Below, piece after piece: positions 34,269-43,420 of a stretch of DNA of 58,086 nt. The stretch covers positions 1 to 58,086 of the forward strand of contig QCNM01000002.1 of assembly GCA_003210115.1 (NCBI GenBank). Reading direction: 5' to 3'. The DNA comes from SAR116 cluster bacterium AG-426-A06. Lineage in GTDB: Bacteria > Pseudomonadota > Alphaproteobacteria > Puniceispirillales > Marisalimonadaceae. Position 1 is the first letter of the stretch. Every line of letters starts with the position of its first letter. The position numbers were made by a program, and so were the translations under genes. Below the pieces are notes generated by a model. The model had not been told where the DNA came from, did not search any database, and saw only the letters and a program-made list of their open reading frames with translations.

Positions 34269-35250
34269 AAGTATAAAAAAAACAAAAGATATTGTTAAAA
34301 ATATTTTTGAAATTACTTACGAACTCTTTCGTATAATGATACCTACTTTAATAATTGTCAAAATCTTACAAGAACTTGGATTTGTTGATATTTTAAATAA
34401 TTTATTATCACCTTTAATGTTCTTAGTAGGGTTGCCTGAAGAAATTGGTATAGTTGTTACAACAACAATTCTTACAAGTCCTTATACTGGTTTAGCAGTT
34501 TTGGCAGGTTTGCCGCTAGAAAATGGTTTAACTAGTGCTCAGGCAAGTGTTTTAGGATTATTAATTTTATTTGCTCATTCATTACCTATAGAAGCATTAA
34601 TATGCAGAAGAGCAGGCGTCAGAATTAGAGCAACTATATTTGTGCGGTTAATTTTAGGATTTCTTTTTTGTGTTATGTTACATCAATTTTTAAATGCTAC
34701 AAATTTATTAAGTTCTCAAGCAACTATAATTATTCCATTTTCTGAGCCTTCACCTATTTTGTTAGATTGGGTGTTAAATCAAATTAAAACCCTTTTCATT
34801 ATATTTTTAATAATAGTCTTGATTGTCATCCTAATAGAAATTTTTAAATATATTGGCATCCAAAGGCTTATAGAATTATCACTAAAACCATTCCTTAATT
34901 TAATTGGAGTTGGAGAAAGAGCATCAACCATTGCTGTAGTTGGAGTTACTCTTGGTATTGGTTTTGGAGGAGGTCTTTTAATTCAAGAAGTTAAATCCGG
35001 CAAAATAAAATATAAAGATGTTTTCGGCGTTATTACGCTTATTGGAATGTTGCACAGTGTAATAGAAGATACTGGATTAGTAAGTTTAATGGGCGCAAAC
35101 ATATTTATCACATTATTATTAAGATGTATTTTAACTCTTTTATGTGTTTACTTGATTTTAAAAATATTTTCTAATTATTCTGAAGATTTTTGGAAGAAAT
35201 ATTTAGTAAATGAAAATATTCCAAAGCAAAGTTATGGTAATATTTCTTGA
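34261..35250 (+). CDS. Nucleoside-recognition (Gate) domain membrane protein
   Basis: Polytopic membrane protein with two Gate domains, the fold shared by nucleoside transporters and spore maturation proteins SpmA/B. Visible repeats are IMIPTLIIVKILQELGFVDI with LTSPYTGLAVLAG (first) and LIELSLKPFLNLIGVGERAS with GGGLLIQEVKSG (second). An upstream TTG at 34204 is open in frame, but the TTG at 34261 (LDKSIKKTK) overlaps the previous stop by only 8 bp and fits the local coupling style; 329 aa. An AAAGG lies about 11 bp before it. The substrate is unknown. Position implies a role with the CoA transferase and MFS. Confidence 0.8.
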   Translation: MDKSIKKTKDIVKNIFEITYELFRIMIPTLIIVKILQELGFVDILNNLLSPLMFLVGLPEEIGIVVTTTILTSPYTGLAVLAGLPLENGLTSAQASVLGLLILFAHSLPIEALICRRAGVRIRATIFVRLILGFLFCVMLHQFLNATNLLSSQATIIIPFSEPSPILLDWVLNQIKTLFIIFLIIVLIVILIEIFKYIGIQRLIELSLKPFLNLIGVGERASTIAVVGVTLGIGFGGGLLIQEVKSGKIKYKDVFGVITLIGMLHSVIEDTGLVSLMGANIFITLLLRCILTLLCVYLILKIFSNYSEDFWKKYLVNENIPKQSYGNIS

Positions 35251-35930
35251 TTATTCCAATCAAAAATTTTCCCGCTATCATTCTTAGTTTTTGTTTCAAT
35301 AACATTGTAAAGATAATCAGCTGAAGTTTTAGGACTGAAATAATTTTTATTTTTATTTTTAAAAGGATCTGAAAGTTTTGAGGTGACTGTTCCAGGATGT
35401 AAACCAAAAATTATACTATTTTTATTTGTTCTATTTATTTCAATTGAAAAATTCTTAATGATCATATTTAAAGCTGATTTAGATGCTCTATATGAATACC
35501 AACCACCTAGAAAGTTATCGCTGATACTTCCAACTCTTGCAGATAGAGATGCGAATTTAGAAATTCTATTTTTATTCAATTTTGGAAGGAAATATTTTCC
35601 AATTAATAAAGTTGGCAGGGTATTAGCAGAAATCATATTATTAAATTTTTCTACGTTTAGGTCTTTTATGGATTTCTCTGGATTTAAAAGTGCTCCAATT
35701 GAAATTAAAATAATATCAAATGAAAAATTTATTTCACTTGATATGGTAGATAAATTTTCTTCGTCTAGATAATCTAAAATAAAGCAGTGAGCCTTTTCGT
35801 GTTTGACTTCTGTTATTTGCCTAGAAAAACAATATACTTTTTCCACATTTTCTTGCTGTATATACTTTCTACAAAGGGCAGACCCAATTGCACCAGAACT
35901 TCCAAAAATTGCTATTTTTAATTGATCCAT
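35232..35930 (-). CDS. SDR family oxidoreductase
   Basis: Short-chain dehydrogenase, C-factor/atypical branch. The N terminus is IAIFGSSGAIGSALCRKYIQ (Gly-rich loop), FSRQITE follows at the end of the second strand, then DIILISIGALLNPEKS in place of NNAG, and ASLSARVGSI plus WYSYRASKSALN give the catalytic Ser, Tyr and Lys. HPGTVTSKLSDPF replaces the usual PG(x)T segment. Length 232 aa. The gene overlaps the Gate-domain gene by 19 bp at its 3' end. Substrate unknown. Confidence 0.87.
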   Translation of the reverse strand: MDQLKIAIFGSSGAIGSALCRKYIQQENVEKVYCFSRQITEVKHEKAHCFILDYLDEENLSTISSEINFSFDIILISIGALLNPEKSIKDLNVEKFNNMISANTLPTLLIGKYFLPKLNKNRISKFASLSARVGSISDNFLGGWYSYRASKSALNMIIKNFSIEINRTNKNSIIFGLHPGTVTSKLSDPFKNKNKNYFSPKTSADYLYNVIETKTKNDSGKIFDWNNQEILP

Positions 35931-35995
35931 ATTTAAATGATATAGTTAATCTACTAAATCATATAATTTTTTTTTAAACAACGTATAATATATTT

Positions 35996-36727
35996 ATGGA
36001 AAATAAATTACATTTTGTATTAATTCATGGAGCATGGCATGGAAGTTGGGCTTGGAAGAATGTTAGTTCAAAGTTGTCTGAGAAAAATTTTAAAGTTTCA
36101 TGTCCTAATTTGACTGGATTAGGCGAAAGAAAGCATTTGATTTCTAATCAAATTACAATTGATACATTTATTAAAGATGTTGAAAACCATATTATTTATC
36201 AAAATTTAGAAAATTTGGTTTTAGTAGGTCATAGTTTCGCAGGAAGTATACTTTCTGGTTTGGCTGATAGACTTAAAGATAAGATTAAACTTTTAATTTA
36301 TTTTGATAGTATTATTTTATTAAATGGAGAAGCTCATTTTGATACTTTGCCTAAAGAAATAGTTAAAAAAAGAATTCAACTTTCAGAAAAATTTGATAAT
36401 GGGATTTCTATACCAGAACCTAGTGCTGAAAGTTTTGGTATTTTTGATATTAAGCAATCTTTATTTCTCAAAGATAAATTGACGCCAATGCCATTAAGTT
36501 CTTTTCAATCAAAATTAAGTTTAAAAAATAAAATTGGAAATGGTTTACCACTTTGTTATATAAGATGCAAAAATCCATTATATGACCCATTAGAGTTGTC
36601 AAGAAAAAGGGTGGAAGATTTTGGATGGCCAGTCTATGATTTAAATGCTGGTCACGATGGTATGATAAGTCATCCGCACGGTACTATTAATTTATTTTAT
36701 AAGATTTTAGCAGAACAATTAAAATAG
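35996..36727 (+). CDS. Alpha/beta hydrolase of the methylesterase/hydroxynitrile-lyase-like group
   Basis: Alpha/beta-fold esterase: FVLIHGAWHGSWAWKNV provides the oxyanion loop, NLTGLGERKHL follows, the nucleophile elbow is LVGHSFAGSI, and the catalytic His lies in NAGHDGMISHP. This pattern (HGAWHG and GHSFAG) is typical of the plant methylesterase/salicylate-binding-protein-like group and its bacterial relatives. Length 243 aa. It lies 12 bp before the thiolase ATG, so the two are co-transcribed; it may release an acid or alcohol used by the beta-oxidation genes that follow. Confidence 0.85.
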   Translation: MENKLHFVLIHGAWHGSWAWKNVSSKLSEKNFKVSCPNLTGLGERKHLISNQITIDTFIKDVENHIIYQNLENLVLVGHSFAGSILSGLADRLKDKIKLLIYFDSIILLNGEAHFDTLPKEIVKKRIQLSEKFDNGISIPEPSAESFGIFDIKQSLFLKDKLTPMPLSSFQSKLSLKNKIGNGLPLCYIRCKNPLYDPLELSRKRVEDFGWPVYDLNAGHDGMISHPHGTINLFYKILAEQLK

Positions 36728-36738
36728 GGGGTTTTTAA

Positions 36739-37902
36739 ATGGGAAATATAATTGGATGGGGGCACAATAAATTTGGTAGAAATGACACGCAATCTACCGA
36801 AGATATGATTGCAGAAGTAGTTTCTGGGGCTATATCTCATGCACAAGTAGATCCAAAAGACATTGATAATATTGTTGTAGGTACTTTTAATAATGGTTTT
36901 CAAAAGCAGGATTTTCATGGTGCTCTACCGGCAATTAATTGCGAAGTTTTAAAGCATGTACCATCACTTAGGGTTGAAAATGCATGTGCAACAGGTTCAG
37001 CTGCAATTCATACTGCTTTAAATAGTATTGAAGCCAAAAGATCAAAGTTAAATTTAGTTGTTGGTGTAGAGAAAATGACTGATAGATCTACAAAAGAAGC
37101 AGGTGATATACTACTTGGAGCTAGTTACAGAAAAGAAGAAGATAAAATAGATGGTGGTTTTGCAGGTGTTTTTGCACAAATAACTGATACTTATTTTCAA
37201 AGATATGGAGATCAAACTAAATATCTGTCAAAGATTGCAGCAAAAAATCATAAAAATGGTGCTGTGAATCCATATGCACATATGCAAGTAGATTTAGGTT
37301 TTGATTTTTGTAATAAAGTGTCAGAAAAAAATCCTTTGGTTGCACCACCTTTAAAGAGAAGTGATTGTTCAATGATTTCAGATGGAGCAGCAGCGCTTAT
37401 AATAGCAGATGACGAGTTAGCTTTAGAAGCAGAAAAAGCAATTAGTTTTAAGGCCAGAGTTCAAATGAATGATTTAATGCCAATGAGTAAAAGAGATAAA
37501 ACTGAATTTCGTGGAGCTTCACTTTCCTGGAAGAAAGCTTTGTCGGATGCTCAAGTAAATCTAATGGACCTTTCTTTTGTTGAGACACACGATTGTTTTA
37601 CAATTGCAGAACTAATTGAATATGAAGCAATGGGATTAACTCAAAGGGGAATGGGCTATAAAGTTTTAGAAGAAGGTACTGTTTATAAAGATGGAAAATT
37701 ACCAATCAATCCATCTGGTGGGTTAAAAGCAAAAGGGCATCCTGTAGGTGCAACTGGTGTTTCACAGCATGTTATGGCTTGCATGCAACTAGTAGGTGAA
37801 GCAAAAGATATGCAAATAAAAGACGCATCATTAGGTGGTATTTTTAATATGGGTGGTTCTGCTGTTGCTAATTATGTTTCAATCTTAGAAAGAAAAAGCT
37901 AA
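36739..37902 (+). CDS. Thiolase, SCP2/SCP-x-type acetyl-CoA C-acyltransferase
   Basis: Thiolase-fold enzyme. ENACATGSAAIHTAL holds the nucleophilic Cys; HDCFTIAELIEYEAMG and NPSGGLKAKGHPVGATG carry the catalytic His residues. The usual C-terminal CxGxG loop is replaced by FNMGGSAVANYV, as in SCP-x type thiolases, which cleave branched-chain or sterol-side-chain 3-ketoacyl-CoAs. Length 387 aa. AGGGGG lies 8 bp before the ATG. With the crotonase and two acyl-CoA dehydrogenases on the opposite strand (38.4-41.4 kb) it completes a beta-oxidation set. Confidence 0.92.
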   Translation: MGNIIGWGHNKFGRNDTQSTEDMIAEVVSGAISHAQVDPKDIDNIVVGTFNNGFQKQDFHGALPAINCEVLKHVPSLRVENACATGSAAIHTALNSIEAKRSKLNLVVGVEKMTDRSTKEAGDILLGASYRKEEDKIDGGFAGVFAQITDTYFQRYGDQTKYLSKIAAKNHKNGAVNPYAHMQVDLGFDFCNKVSEKNPLVAPPLKRSDCSMISDGAAALIIADDELALEAEKAISFKARVQMNDLMPMSKRDKTEFRGASLSWKKALSDAQVNLMDLSFVETHDCFTIAELIEYEAMGLTQRGMGYKVLEEGTVYKDGKLPINPSGGLKAKGHPVGATGVSQHVMACMQLVGEAKDMQIKDASLGGIFNMGGSAVANYVSILERKS

Positions 37903-37906
37903 AGAT

Positions 37907-38419
37907 TTGCCTCAAATCATTATTATAAGACATGCTAAGTCTGATTGGAGTTCTTTTAACTCTGATTTTGAAAGGGGACTTAATGAAAGAGGTTATAGGT
38001 CTTGTGAAATAATTTCACGAGAATTGAAAATAAGAATAAATCTTCCTGATAAATTTCTTATTTCTCCAGCTAAAAGAGCTCAACTAACTTTCGAAGAAAT
38101 ATTTTTTTCATGGTTTCAAAATAAAAGTATTTTTCAATTAACTTATAATGAAGAAATTCTCTATGGTGGTTCTAAAACTGATATTTTAAATTTGATAAAA
38201 CAAAATTTTTCAGGCATTCAAACTGGTGTTGTAATTGGACATAATCCTGTTCTCAGTGAATTAATTAATGATATGGCTTTCAAAAACAAAAAATTACTTC
38301 CTTATAATTTAGTAACGGCAGGTTGTATAATTTTTGATTACGAAAGCTCTGATTATGTTAATTCAAACTTTAAAGATGGTGTGGTAAAAGAGTATATCTT
38401 TCCAAGACAATTCATGTGA
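37907..38419 (+). CDS. Histidine phosphatase family protein (SixA-like)
   Basis: Phosphohistidine-phosphatase-type protein: the N terminus IIIIRHAKSDWSSF carries the catalytic RHxK signature, PAKRAQLTFEEIF the second Arg, and VVIGHNPVLSEL the later His. Short (170 aa), as in SixA rather than phosphoglycerate mutase. The only usable start is a TTG at 37907, which lies 4 bases after the thiolase stop, so it is probably translated by coupling. SixA removes phosphate from histidine of phosphorelay proteins in E. coli; the partner here is unknown. Confidence 0.87.
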   Translation: MPQIIIIRHAKSDWSSFNSDFERGLNERGYRSCEIISRELKIRINLPDKFLISPAKRAQLTFEEIFFSWFQNKSIFQLTYNEEILYGGSKTDILNLIKQNFSGIQTGVVIGHNPVLSELINDMAFKNKKLLPYNLVTAGCIIFDYESSDYVNSNFKDGVVKEYIFPRQFM

Positions 38420-38424
38420 ATTGA

Positions 38425-39222
38425 TTATGAGTTTTTATAATTTGGATCTCTTTTTTCAATTAATGCTTGAATGGCTTCTTTATGGTCATTTGTCATTTGA
38501 AGAAGAGTTTGTTGACTGGCAGCCATTTCAAGAGCGGTACTTAAATTGATGTTTTGAGATAATCTTAATAGTCTTTTAGCTCTTCTAATTGATTGAGGTG
38601 GGTTTTTAATAATTTTATTTGCTATTTCATATGCTTTATTTAGTAATTCTTCTTGAGGGACAACATGTGAAACTAGTCCCCAATCTAGAGCTTTTTGTGC
38701 ATCAAGCACTTCACAAGTTAATATCATTTCTGTAGCTCTAGAAAGGCCAATTATTTTTGGTAAAAACCATGAGCCTCCATCACCAGGTATAATTCCAATT
38801 CTTAAAAAACTTTCAGAAAATTTGGCATTTTCTGATGCTATTCTGATGTCACACATTGTACAGAGATCATTACCTGCACCTATTGCATGCCCATTAACAG
38901 CTGCTATAACTGGCACATCAATTTTATTGAATGTCATAGGAATTCTTTGAATTCCATTTCTATACCAATTTTCAATATCTCTTAATGACATATTGTTATT
39001 TTCTGTCATTTCATTGATTTCATGTAAATTTCCACCAGAGGAAAAACTTTTTCCAGCTCCGGTCAATATTGCGCATGATATCTTTTTGTTATTATCAATT
39101 TCTTCTAAAATACTTACTAATTCGTTTATTATTTCTGGAGAAATAGCATTTCTAGTATCTTCTTCATTAAGAGTTATTAAACAAATATTATCTTTTTCTT
39201 CACATAAAACTGATTTGCTCAT
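38425..39222 (-). CDS. Enoyl-CoA hydratase/isomerase family protein
   Basis: Crotonase-fold protein: GKSFSSGGNLHEI for the first oxyanion NH, AVNGHAIGAGNDLCTMCDIRIASENAKF for the second (read in parts: NGHAIGAGND, CDIRIASENA), then SFLRIGIIPGDGGSWFLP. The GAGND and ESF segments differ from the PE/GGGCE of true hydratases, matching a subgroup annotated as crotonase-like with unknown step. C terminus ends ALIEKRDPNYKNS as usual. Length 265 aa. It is downstream of the two acyl-CoA dehydrogenase genes (22 bp gap), so it likely acts on their enoyl-CoA product. Confidence 0.9.
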   Translation of the reverse strand: MSKSVLCEEKDNICLITLNEEDTRNAISPEIINELVSILEEIDNNKKISCAILTGAGKSFSSGGNLHEINEMTENNNMSLRDIENWYRNGIQRIPMTFNKIDVPVIAAVNGHAIGAGNDLCTMCDIRIASENAKFSESFLRIGIIPGDGGSWFLPKIIGLSRATEMILTCEVLDAQKALDWGLVSHVVPQEELLNKAYEIANKIIKNPPQSIRRAKRLLRLSQNINLSTALEMAASQQTLLQMTNDHKEAIQALIEKRDPNYKNS

Positions 39223-39244
39223 CTATTTTCTCCAATACTTAATT

Positions 39245-40270
39245 TTAATGATTTAAAAATTCCCAAAGGTTTTTATTTTGATTTAGAAATAGTTTACCTA
39301 GAATATTTTGCCAATAAATTTCGTTCCCAAACTCATTTCGCCAACTATTTAAAGCTTTGGTGAAATAGCTAAGTTCATATTCTTTTGTAAATCCCATTGC
39401 TCCATGAACTTGATGAGACAAGGCTATAACTTTTCCTGATGCTATTCCAGTTCTTATTTTAGGGATAGCAGTACTTTTGAAATTATAAAAATTTTTTTTA
39501 TTATTTTTTAATGTAGATAGAGACGCACCACTTGCTGCCACCTCTAAAGCAATTTCGCTAATGTGATTTTGTATCATTTGAAATTTAGATAATGTACGTC
39601 CAAATTGTTTTCTTTGAGAGCAATATTCAATACAAAGTTTTAAAATTTTTTCCATAGCTCCAAATGATTGAATTGACCTTACATTTATTAAAAGATTTTG
39701 TACGTCTATTTGTTCAGGTTTTTCCATCATAGAAATGATTTCTAACTCTGCAGCATCAAGATCAAACTTTGGCTCTGATAAAAAATTTTTTTGCAGTTCT
39801 AATTTTCCACCTTTTTTAAACAAAATGATATATTTTTGATTTTTAATTTCAGTTTCTACTAAAATTTTTTCAGCTAAATTTAAGTAAGGTATTGATTTAA
39901 AGTTTCCAGATATTTTATCTTTCTTTATTATAATATTTTCAGTTTTATTAGTCAGTGTTATAAAATCGTTTTCAGGTTTTATATTTAATTCTGATAATAA
40001 AAAATTACTTATTATTGTTTCAATGAAAGGTATAGGTGTACCATATTGAGCTGACAACTGTACTATCGGAATAATATCATTCAGTGTCATGCCAGCACCA
40101 CCTAAGTTTTCTTTTACAAGTAACTTTGTTAACTCACTTGATAAGATTTCATCTTTTAAAGTTTTAAATTGAGTTGAATTTGGTTCTAGATTTAATCTGA
40201 GATGGTGATCTACATTTTTAAGTAATATTTTATCACAAATATCTAAGATTATTTTAACTTCATCTTTCAT
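39245..40270 (-). CDS. Acyl-CoA dehydrogenase family protein (short, likely partner subunit)
   Basis: Acyl-CoA dehydrogenase-type flavoprotein of 341 aa, shorter than the normal 380. The N-terminal helical region (LKDEILSSELTKLLVKENLGG), the beta-domain remnant and the C-terminal CSQRKQFGRTLSKFQMIQNH and HQVHGAMGFTKEY are recognisable; the C-terminal RGGTSEI type end is missing. In heterodimeric (alpha2beta2) acyl-CoA dehydrogenases known from actinobacterial sterol side-chain degradation one subunit is degenerate in this way. The ATG overlaps the stop of the next-door dehydrogenase by 4 bp, the strongest sign they form one complex (inference). Confidence 0.88.
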   Translation of the reverse strand: MKDEVKIILDICDKILLKNVDHHLRLNLEPNSTQFKTLKDEILSSELTKLLVKENLGGAGMTLNDIIPIVQLSAQYGTPIPFIETIISNFLLSELNIKPENDFITLTNKTENIIIKKDKISGNFKSIPYLNLAEKILVETEIKNQKYIILFKKGGKLELQKNFLSEPKFDLDAAELEIISMMEKPEQIDVQNLLINVRSIQSFGAMEKILKLCIEYCSQRKQFGRTLSKFQMIQNHISEIALEVAASGASLSTLKNNKKNFYNFKSTAIPKIRTGIASGKVIALSHQVHGAMGFTKEYELSYFTKALNSWRNEFGNEIYWQNILGKLFLNQNKNLWEFLNH

Positions 40271-41421
40271 CTTAAGCCAAGTTGTTTTGAGATTATACCT
40301 CGCATGATTTCAGATGTGCCTCCTCTTAATGAATTCGCTGGTATTCGAAGAGTAGCATCTTGAAATAAACTTTTTAGACTAGATGACCATTCTTCAAAAG
40401 GAATCAAGTTTGACATTTCTCTGATCGTTTCAATTAATTTTTTTTCAAAAACGTTGCCGGCTTCTTTAACAAAAGCTGCTTGAACATCTGGTGATTTTTT
40501 TTCTTGTATCATCCAAGCAATTGAAAAACTCATCATTCTTAATGTTTGTAATTCTGATATGATTTTACCTAATGATGTAATACCCATTTCAGACATTTTA
40601 TATCTGAATTCACTAATAAAGTTATCTAATAAAATATAATGAGATAAAAATCTCTCTGGCCCAGATCTTTCAAGAGCAAGTTCTCCAACAACTTGTTGCC
40701 AACCCATACCTTCTTCACCTAAAAGAGCATCTTTATTTAATTTAACATTATTAAAAACTGTTTCATTAAAGTGCTTTTGGTGTGTCATATCTTCAATTGG
40801 ATTAATTTCTACACCTGGTAATTTTAAATTTACTAAAAATTGAGATAGACCAGAATGTCTGTTTTTCTCATCAAGTTTTTCTGTTCGAGCTAAAACAATC
40901 ATGTAATGTGACAAATGGGCTCCTGTTGACCATATTTTTCTGCCTGTTAACTCCCATCCATCGGCAGTTTTTTTTGCAAAAGTTTTCACTGAAGCAAGGT
41001 CAGATCCTGAATCAGGTTCACTCATCCCAATGGCAAAAAAACATTCACCAGATGAAATTTTAGGAATGATTTCTTTCTTTTGTTCTTCTGTTCCGTATCT
41101 AATAATTTGTGACCCACTTTGTCTATCTGCAATCCAATGAGCAGCAACAGGTGCTCCAGCAACTAAAAGTTCTTCAGTAATAACGTATCTTTCCAACATT
41201 GTTTTTTCACGACCGCCATATTTTTTAGGGAATGACATTCCAAGCCATCCTTTTTCACCAAGTTTTTTACTAAACTCTGGGTTTGCAGAATACATCCAGG
41301 CATCAGCTTGAGGTTTAATATTATTAGAATTGAATGTTGTTTTTAAAAAACTTTTTACATCATTTCTAAGGTTTTTAAGATTATCATCTTCTTCAATATG
41401 TGGAAAATTAAAATAAGTCAT
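40267..41421 (-). CDS. Acyl-CoA dehydrogenase
   Basis: FAD-dependent acyl-CoA dehydrogenase: FPKKYGG near the N terminus, CFFAIGMSEPDSGSDLASVK and TGRKIWSTGAHLSHYMIVLA in the beta domain, LALERSGPERFLSH in the C-terminal helical domain and the closing PANSLRGGTSEIMRGIISKQLGLR segment (conserved RGGTSEI). Length 384 aa, normal. It is read first, followed by the short partner at 40270 with 4-bp overlap, then the crotonase. Together they would oxidise one acyl-CoA; the side-chain or branched-acid nature is suggested by the heterodimer-like pair and the SCP2-type thiolase nearby. Confidence 0.92.
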   Translation of the reverse strand: MTYFNFPHIEEDDNLKNLRNDVKSFLKTTFNSNNIKPQADAWMYSANPEFSKKLGEKGWLGMSFPKKYGGREKTMLERYVITEELLVAGAPVAAHWIADRQSGSQIIRYGTEEQKKEIIPKISSGECFFAIGMSEPDSGSDLASVKTFAKKTADGWELTGRKIWSTGAHLSHYMIVLARTEKLDEKNRHSGLSQFLVNLKLPGVEINPIEDMTHQKHFNETVFNNVKLNKDALLGEEGMGWQQVVGELALERSGPERFLSHYILLDNFISEFRYKMSEMGITSLGKIISELQTLRMMSFSIAWMIQEKKSPDVQAAFVKEAGNVFEKKLIETIREMSNLIPFEEWSSSLKSLFQDATLRIPANSLRGGTSEIMRGIISKQLGLR

Positions 41422-41509
41422 ATTAATAATATAAATAATTTATTGAATATGACTAGGGTAAATTTGTGGGTTAATTGATTTTAATGTTTAAATCACATAA
41501 ACTCAATTG

Positions 41510-42163
41510 ATGGTTAAATTTACAAAAGAACATAAATCAAGGTTAACAAAATTAGCAACTCCAACATTGGCAAATGTGTTGGATGATATTGGATTTGAAG
41601 GAATAATGTATAATTTACAACCTGCAGGTTTTGGAATGAGGGTTGTAGGTGAGGCACTTACAGTTCAAGAAACAACTGGACCTTTTGGTTCATTTAAAAC
41701 TGAAGATTTTAAAGTGGGTCACATGATCGAAAAAGCAAATCCTGGAGATGTTATTGTTGTAGCAAATAATGGTGCACCAGTTTCTACTTGGGGAGGCATG
41801 GCTTCTTATTCCGCAAAATTAAAGGGTATTGGTGGATTAGTTGTTGATGGAGGGATAAGAGATAGGGAAGAAATAATTGAGTTTAACTTTCCTGCCTTTT
41901 CAAAGCATATGGTACCAACCCCAGGAAAAACTAGGATAAAAGTTTTATCGATTGGGGAACCAATTATTTGTTCTGGAGTGAAGGTGAGAACAGGTGATAT
42001 AATTGTAGCTGATGGAACAGGTGTTCTTTGTATTCCTCTAGAAGAATTAGAAAATGTAATTTCAAATGCTGAAAAATTTAGCGCTGATGATAATCAAGCA
42101 ATGTTAGAAATGGAGAGAGGTTTAACATTTATAGAAGCGCTTTCAAAATTCAAAAAAATATAA
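41510..42163 (+). CDS. RraA-like / 4-hydroxy-4-methyl-2-oxoglutarate aldolase family protein
   Basis: Member of the RraA/HMG-aldolase-like fold, which includes 4-hydroxy-4-methyl-2-oxoglutarate aldolase, oxaloacetate decarboxylase and the RNase E inhibitor RraA. Seen are ATPTLANVLDD near the N terminus, GHMIEKANPGDVIVV and the metal site STWGGMASYSAKLKGIGGLV followed by VDGGIRDREEI with the conserved Arg-Asp. The aldolase residues (GG-S, and Asp after RDR) are in place, so an enzyme is more likely than an RNase E inhibitor. A TTG 3 bp before the ATG is also open; ATG at 41510 chosen. Divergent from the acyl-CoA dehydrogenases; next to sugar-acid kinase. Confidence 0.85.
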   Translation: MVKFTKEHKSRLTKLATPTLANVLDDIGFEGIMYNLQPAGFGMRVVGEALTVQETTGPFGSFKTEDFKVGHMIEKANPGDVIVVANNGAPVSTWGGMASYSAKLKGIGGLVVDGGIRDREEIIEFNFPAFSKHMVPTPGKTRIKVLSIGEPIICSGVKVRTGDIIVADGTGVLCIPLEELENVISNAEKFSADDNQAMLEMERGLTFIEALSKFKKI

Positions 42164-42165
42164 TT

Positions 42166-43410
42166 TTATAGTTTTTTTAAAGCTCTAGAAAAAAAATCTT
42201 TCTGCCCAAAGTTCCCTGATTTTAAAGTGATTTTAATATTCTTTTCTGGCTCCCACATAACAGGCACACCTGCTGAAATTTCTTCACCAATTTGAAGTTC
42301 TTTAATCATTAATGCTTTAACAATAGCGCCTGACGTTTCACCTCCAGCACATACAATTTTATTAAAATTATATTTATAAATATTTTTAATAATTTTTTGA
42401 AAAAGGGTTTCTATTTTAGATGAAATCTTTGAACCAAACTTTTTCTGATAAAGAGATACTTTTTTTGGAAGAGCTGTTGAATAAATAAGTGGTCTTTTTT
42501 TACTATGTCTCAATATCCATTCAATAATCTCATTGTGATAATTTTCGTTTTCAATTAATTCATCTGGTAAAATAAACAAAGAAGGATTACTTTTTCTATA
42601 TAATTCTACTTGTTCATTAGTTGCCAAAGAACAAGAGCCTGAAAGAATGATTGTGTTTCCTTTAACATTAGGTAACTTAGAGTTGCTTTTTTTTAGCATA
42701 CCTTTTTTCTTGAAAACTTTTGGAAGACCTAGTGCTATACCTGAGCCACCTGTTAGAAATTTTAAATTATCTGTGCCACTACAAATTAAATCAAAATCTT
42801 GATTATCTAGAGTATCAGTAATTGCGTATTTCACATTACTTTTTTTTAATTCAGTTATTCTTTTTTTTATTGATTTAGCACCTTCTTTGATTGTGACAGA
42901 ATTTATTAAATCTACTTTTCCTTTTGTTTGATAGTTTAACCATCTAACAAGGTTATGATCGGTCATGGGTGTAAGTGGATGACTTTCCATTCCTGATTCA
43001 TTGAGTGGTACACCATTAACAAACATGTGACCTTGATATAATGTTCTTCCTGCATCTGGAAACGATGGACAAGCAATAGTAAAGTCAACATTTAAGTTTT
43101 TCATAATTGCATCAATGACAGGCCCTATATTACCTTTTTTTGTGGAGTCAAAAGTAGAGCAGTATTTAAAAATTATTTTTTTACACTTTTTAGATTTCAA
43201 CCATTCCAAAGCTTTAACACTTTCTGAAATTGCTTTTTTTATTGGAATTGTTCTTGTCTTGAGGGCAATTACAACAGCATTATACTTATTTAATTTCATT
43301 TTATTGTCAGGCACTCCTGAATACATGCCAACTGACATTCCAGCTTTTTTTAAATTATTTGCTATATCTGAAGAGCCGGTAAAATCATCACCTATTACCC
43401 CAAGAAGCAT
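42166..43410 (-). CDS. 3-oxo-tetronate kinase-like (four-carbon acid sugar kinase, OtnK family)
   Basis: Kinase of the DUF1537 superfamily that phosphorylates 3-oxo-tetronate (from threonate/erythronate) in characterised OtnK proteins. Visible: LLGVIGDDFTGSSDIANNL at the N terminus, KYCSTFDSTKKGNIGPV, SFPDAGRTLYQGHMFVNGV with ESGMESHPLTPMTDHNLVR in the substrate domain, and GGSGIALGLP, SGSCSLATNEQ and CAGGETSGAIVKAL in the nucleotide domain. GAGG lies 5 bp before the ATG. Length 414 aa. Neighbours are a small monooxygenase-fold protein, a dehydrogenase and RraA-like protein, but no OtnC-type aldolase is seen in the window; the RraA-like or DapA-like enzyme could take that role (inference). 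Confidence 0.85.
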   Translation of the reverse strand: MLLGVIGDDFTGSSDIANNLKKAGMSVGMYSGVPDNKMKLNKYNAVVIALKTRTIPIKKAISESVKALEWLKSKKCKKIIFKYCSTFDSTKKGNIGPVIDAIMKNLNVDFTIACPSFPDAGRTLYQGHMFVNGVPLNESGMESHPLTPMTDHNLVRWLNYQTKGKVDLINSVTIKEGAKSIKKRITELKKSNVKYAITDTLDNQDFDLICSGTDNLKFLTGGSGIALGLPKVFKKKGMLKKSNSKLPNVKGNTIILSGSCSLATNEQVELYRKSNPSLFILPDELIENENYHNEIIEWILRHSKKRPLIYSTALPKKVSLYQKKFGSKISSKIETLFQKIIKNIYKYNFNKIVCAGGETSGAIVKALMIKELQIGEEISAGVPVMWEPEKNIKITLKSGNFGQKDFFSRALKKL

Positions 43411-43420
43411 CTTAACCTCA

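Noticed and set aside
36739-37902. atoB-type acetoacetyl-CoA thiolase
   Set aside because: The C-terminal CxGxG cysteine loop is missing and the HDCF motif points to SCP2-type thiolase.
41476-41495. TGATTT-N8-AAATCA inverted repeat in the gap between acyl-CoA dehydrogenases and the RraA-like gene
   Set aside because: Only 6-bp AT-rich arms with spacing unlike the 19-bp operator; likely chance in this base composition.
41510-42163. RraA regulator of RNase E
   Set aside because: The active-site Arg-Asp of the aldolase group is kept and the gene is in a sugar-acid context, so an enzyme is more likely.
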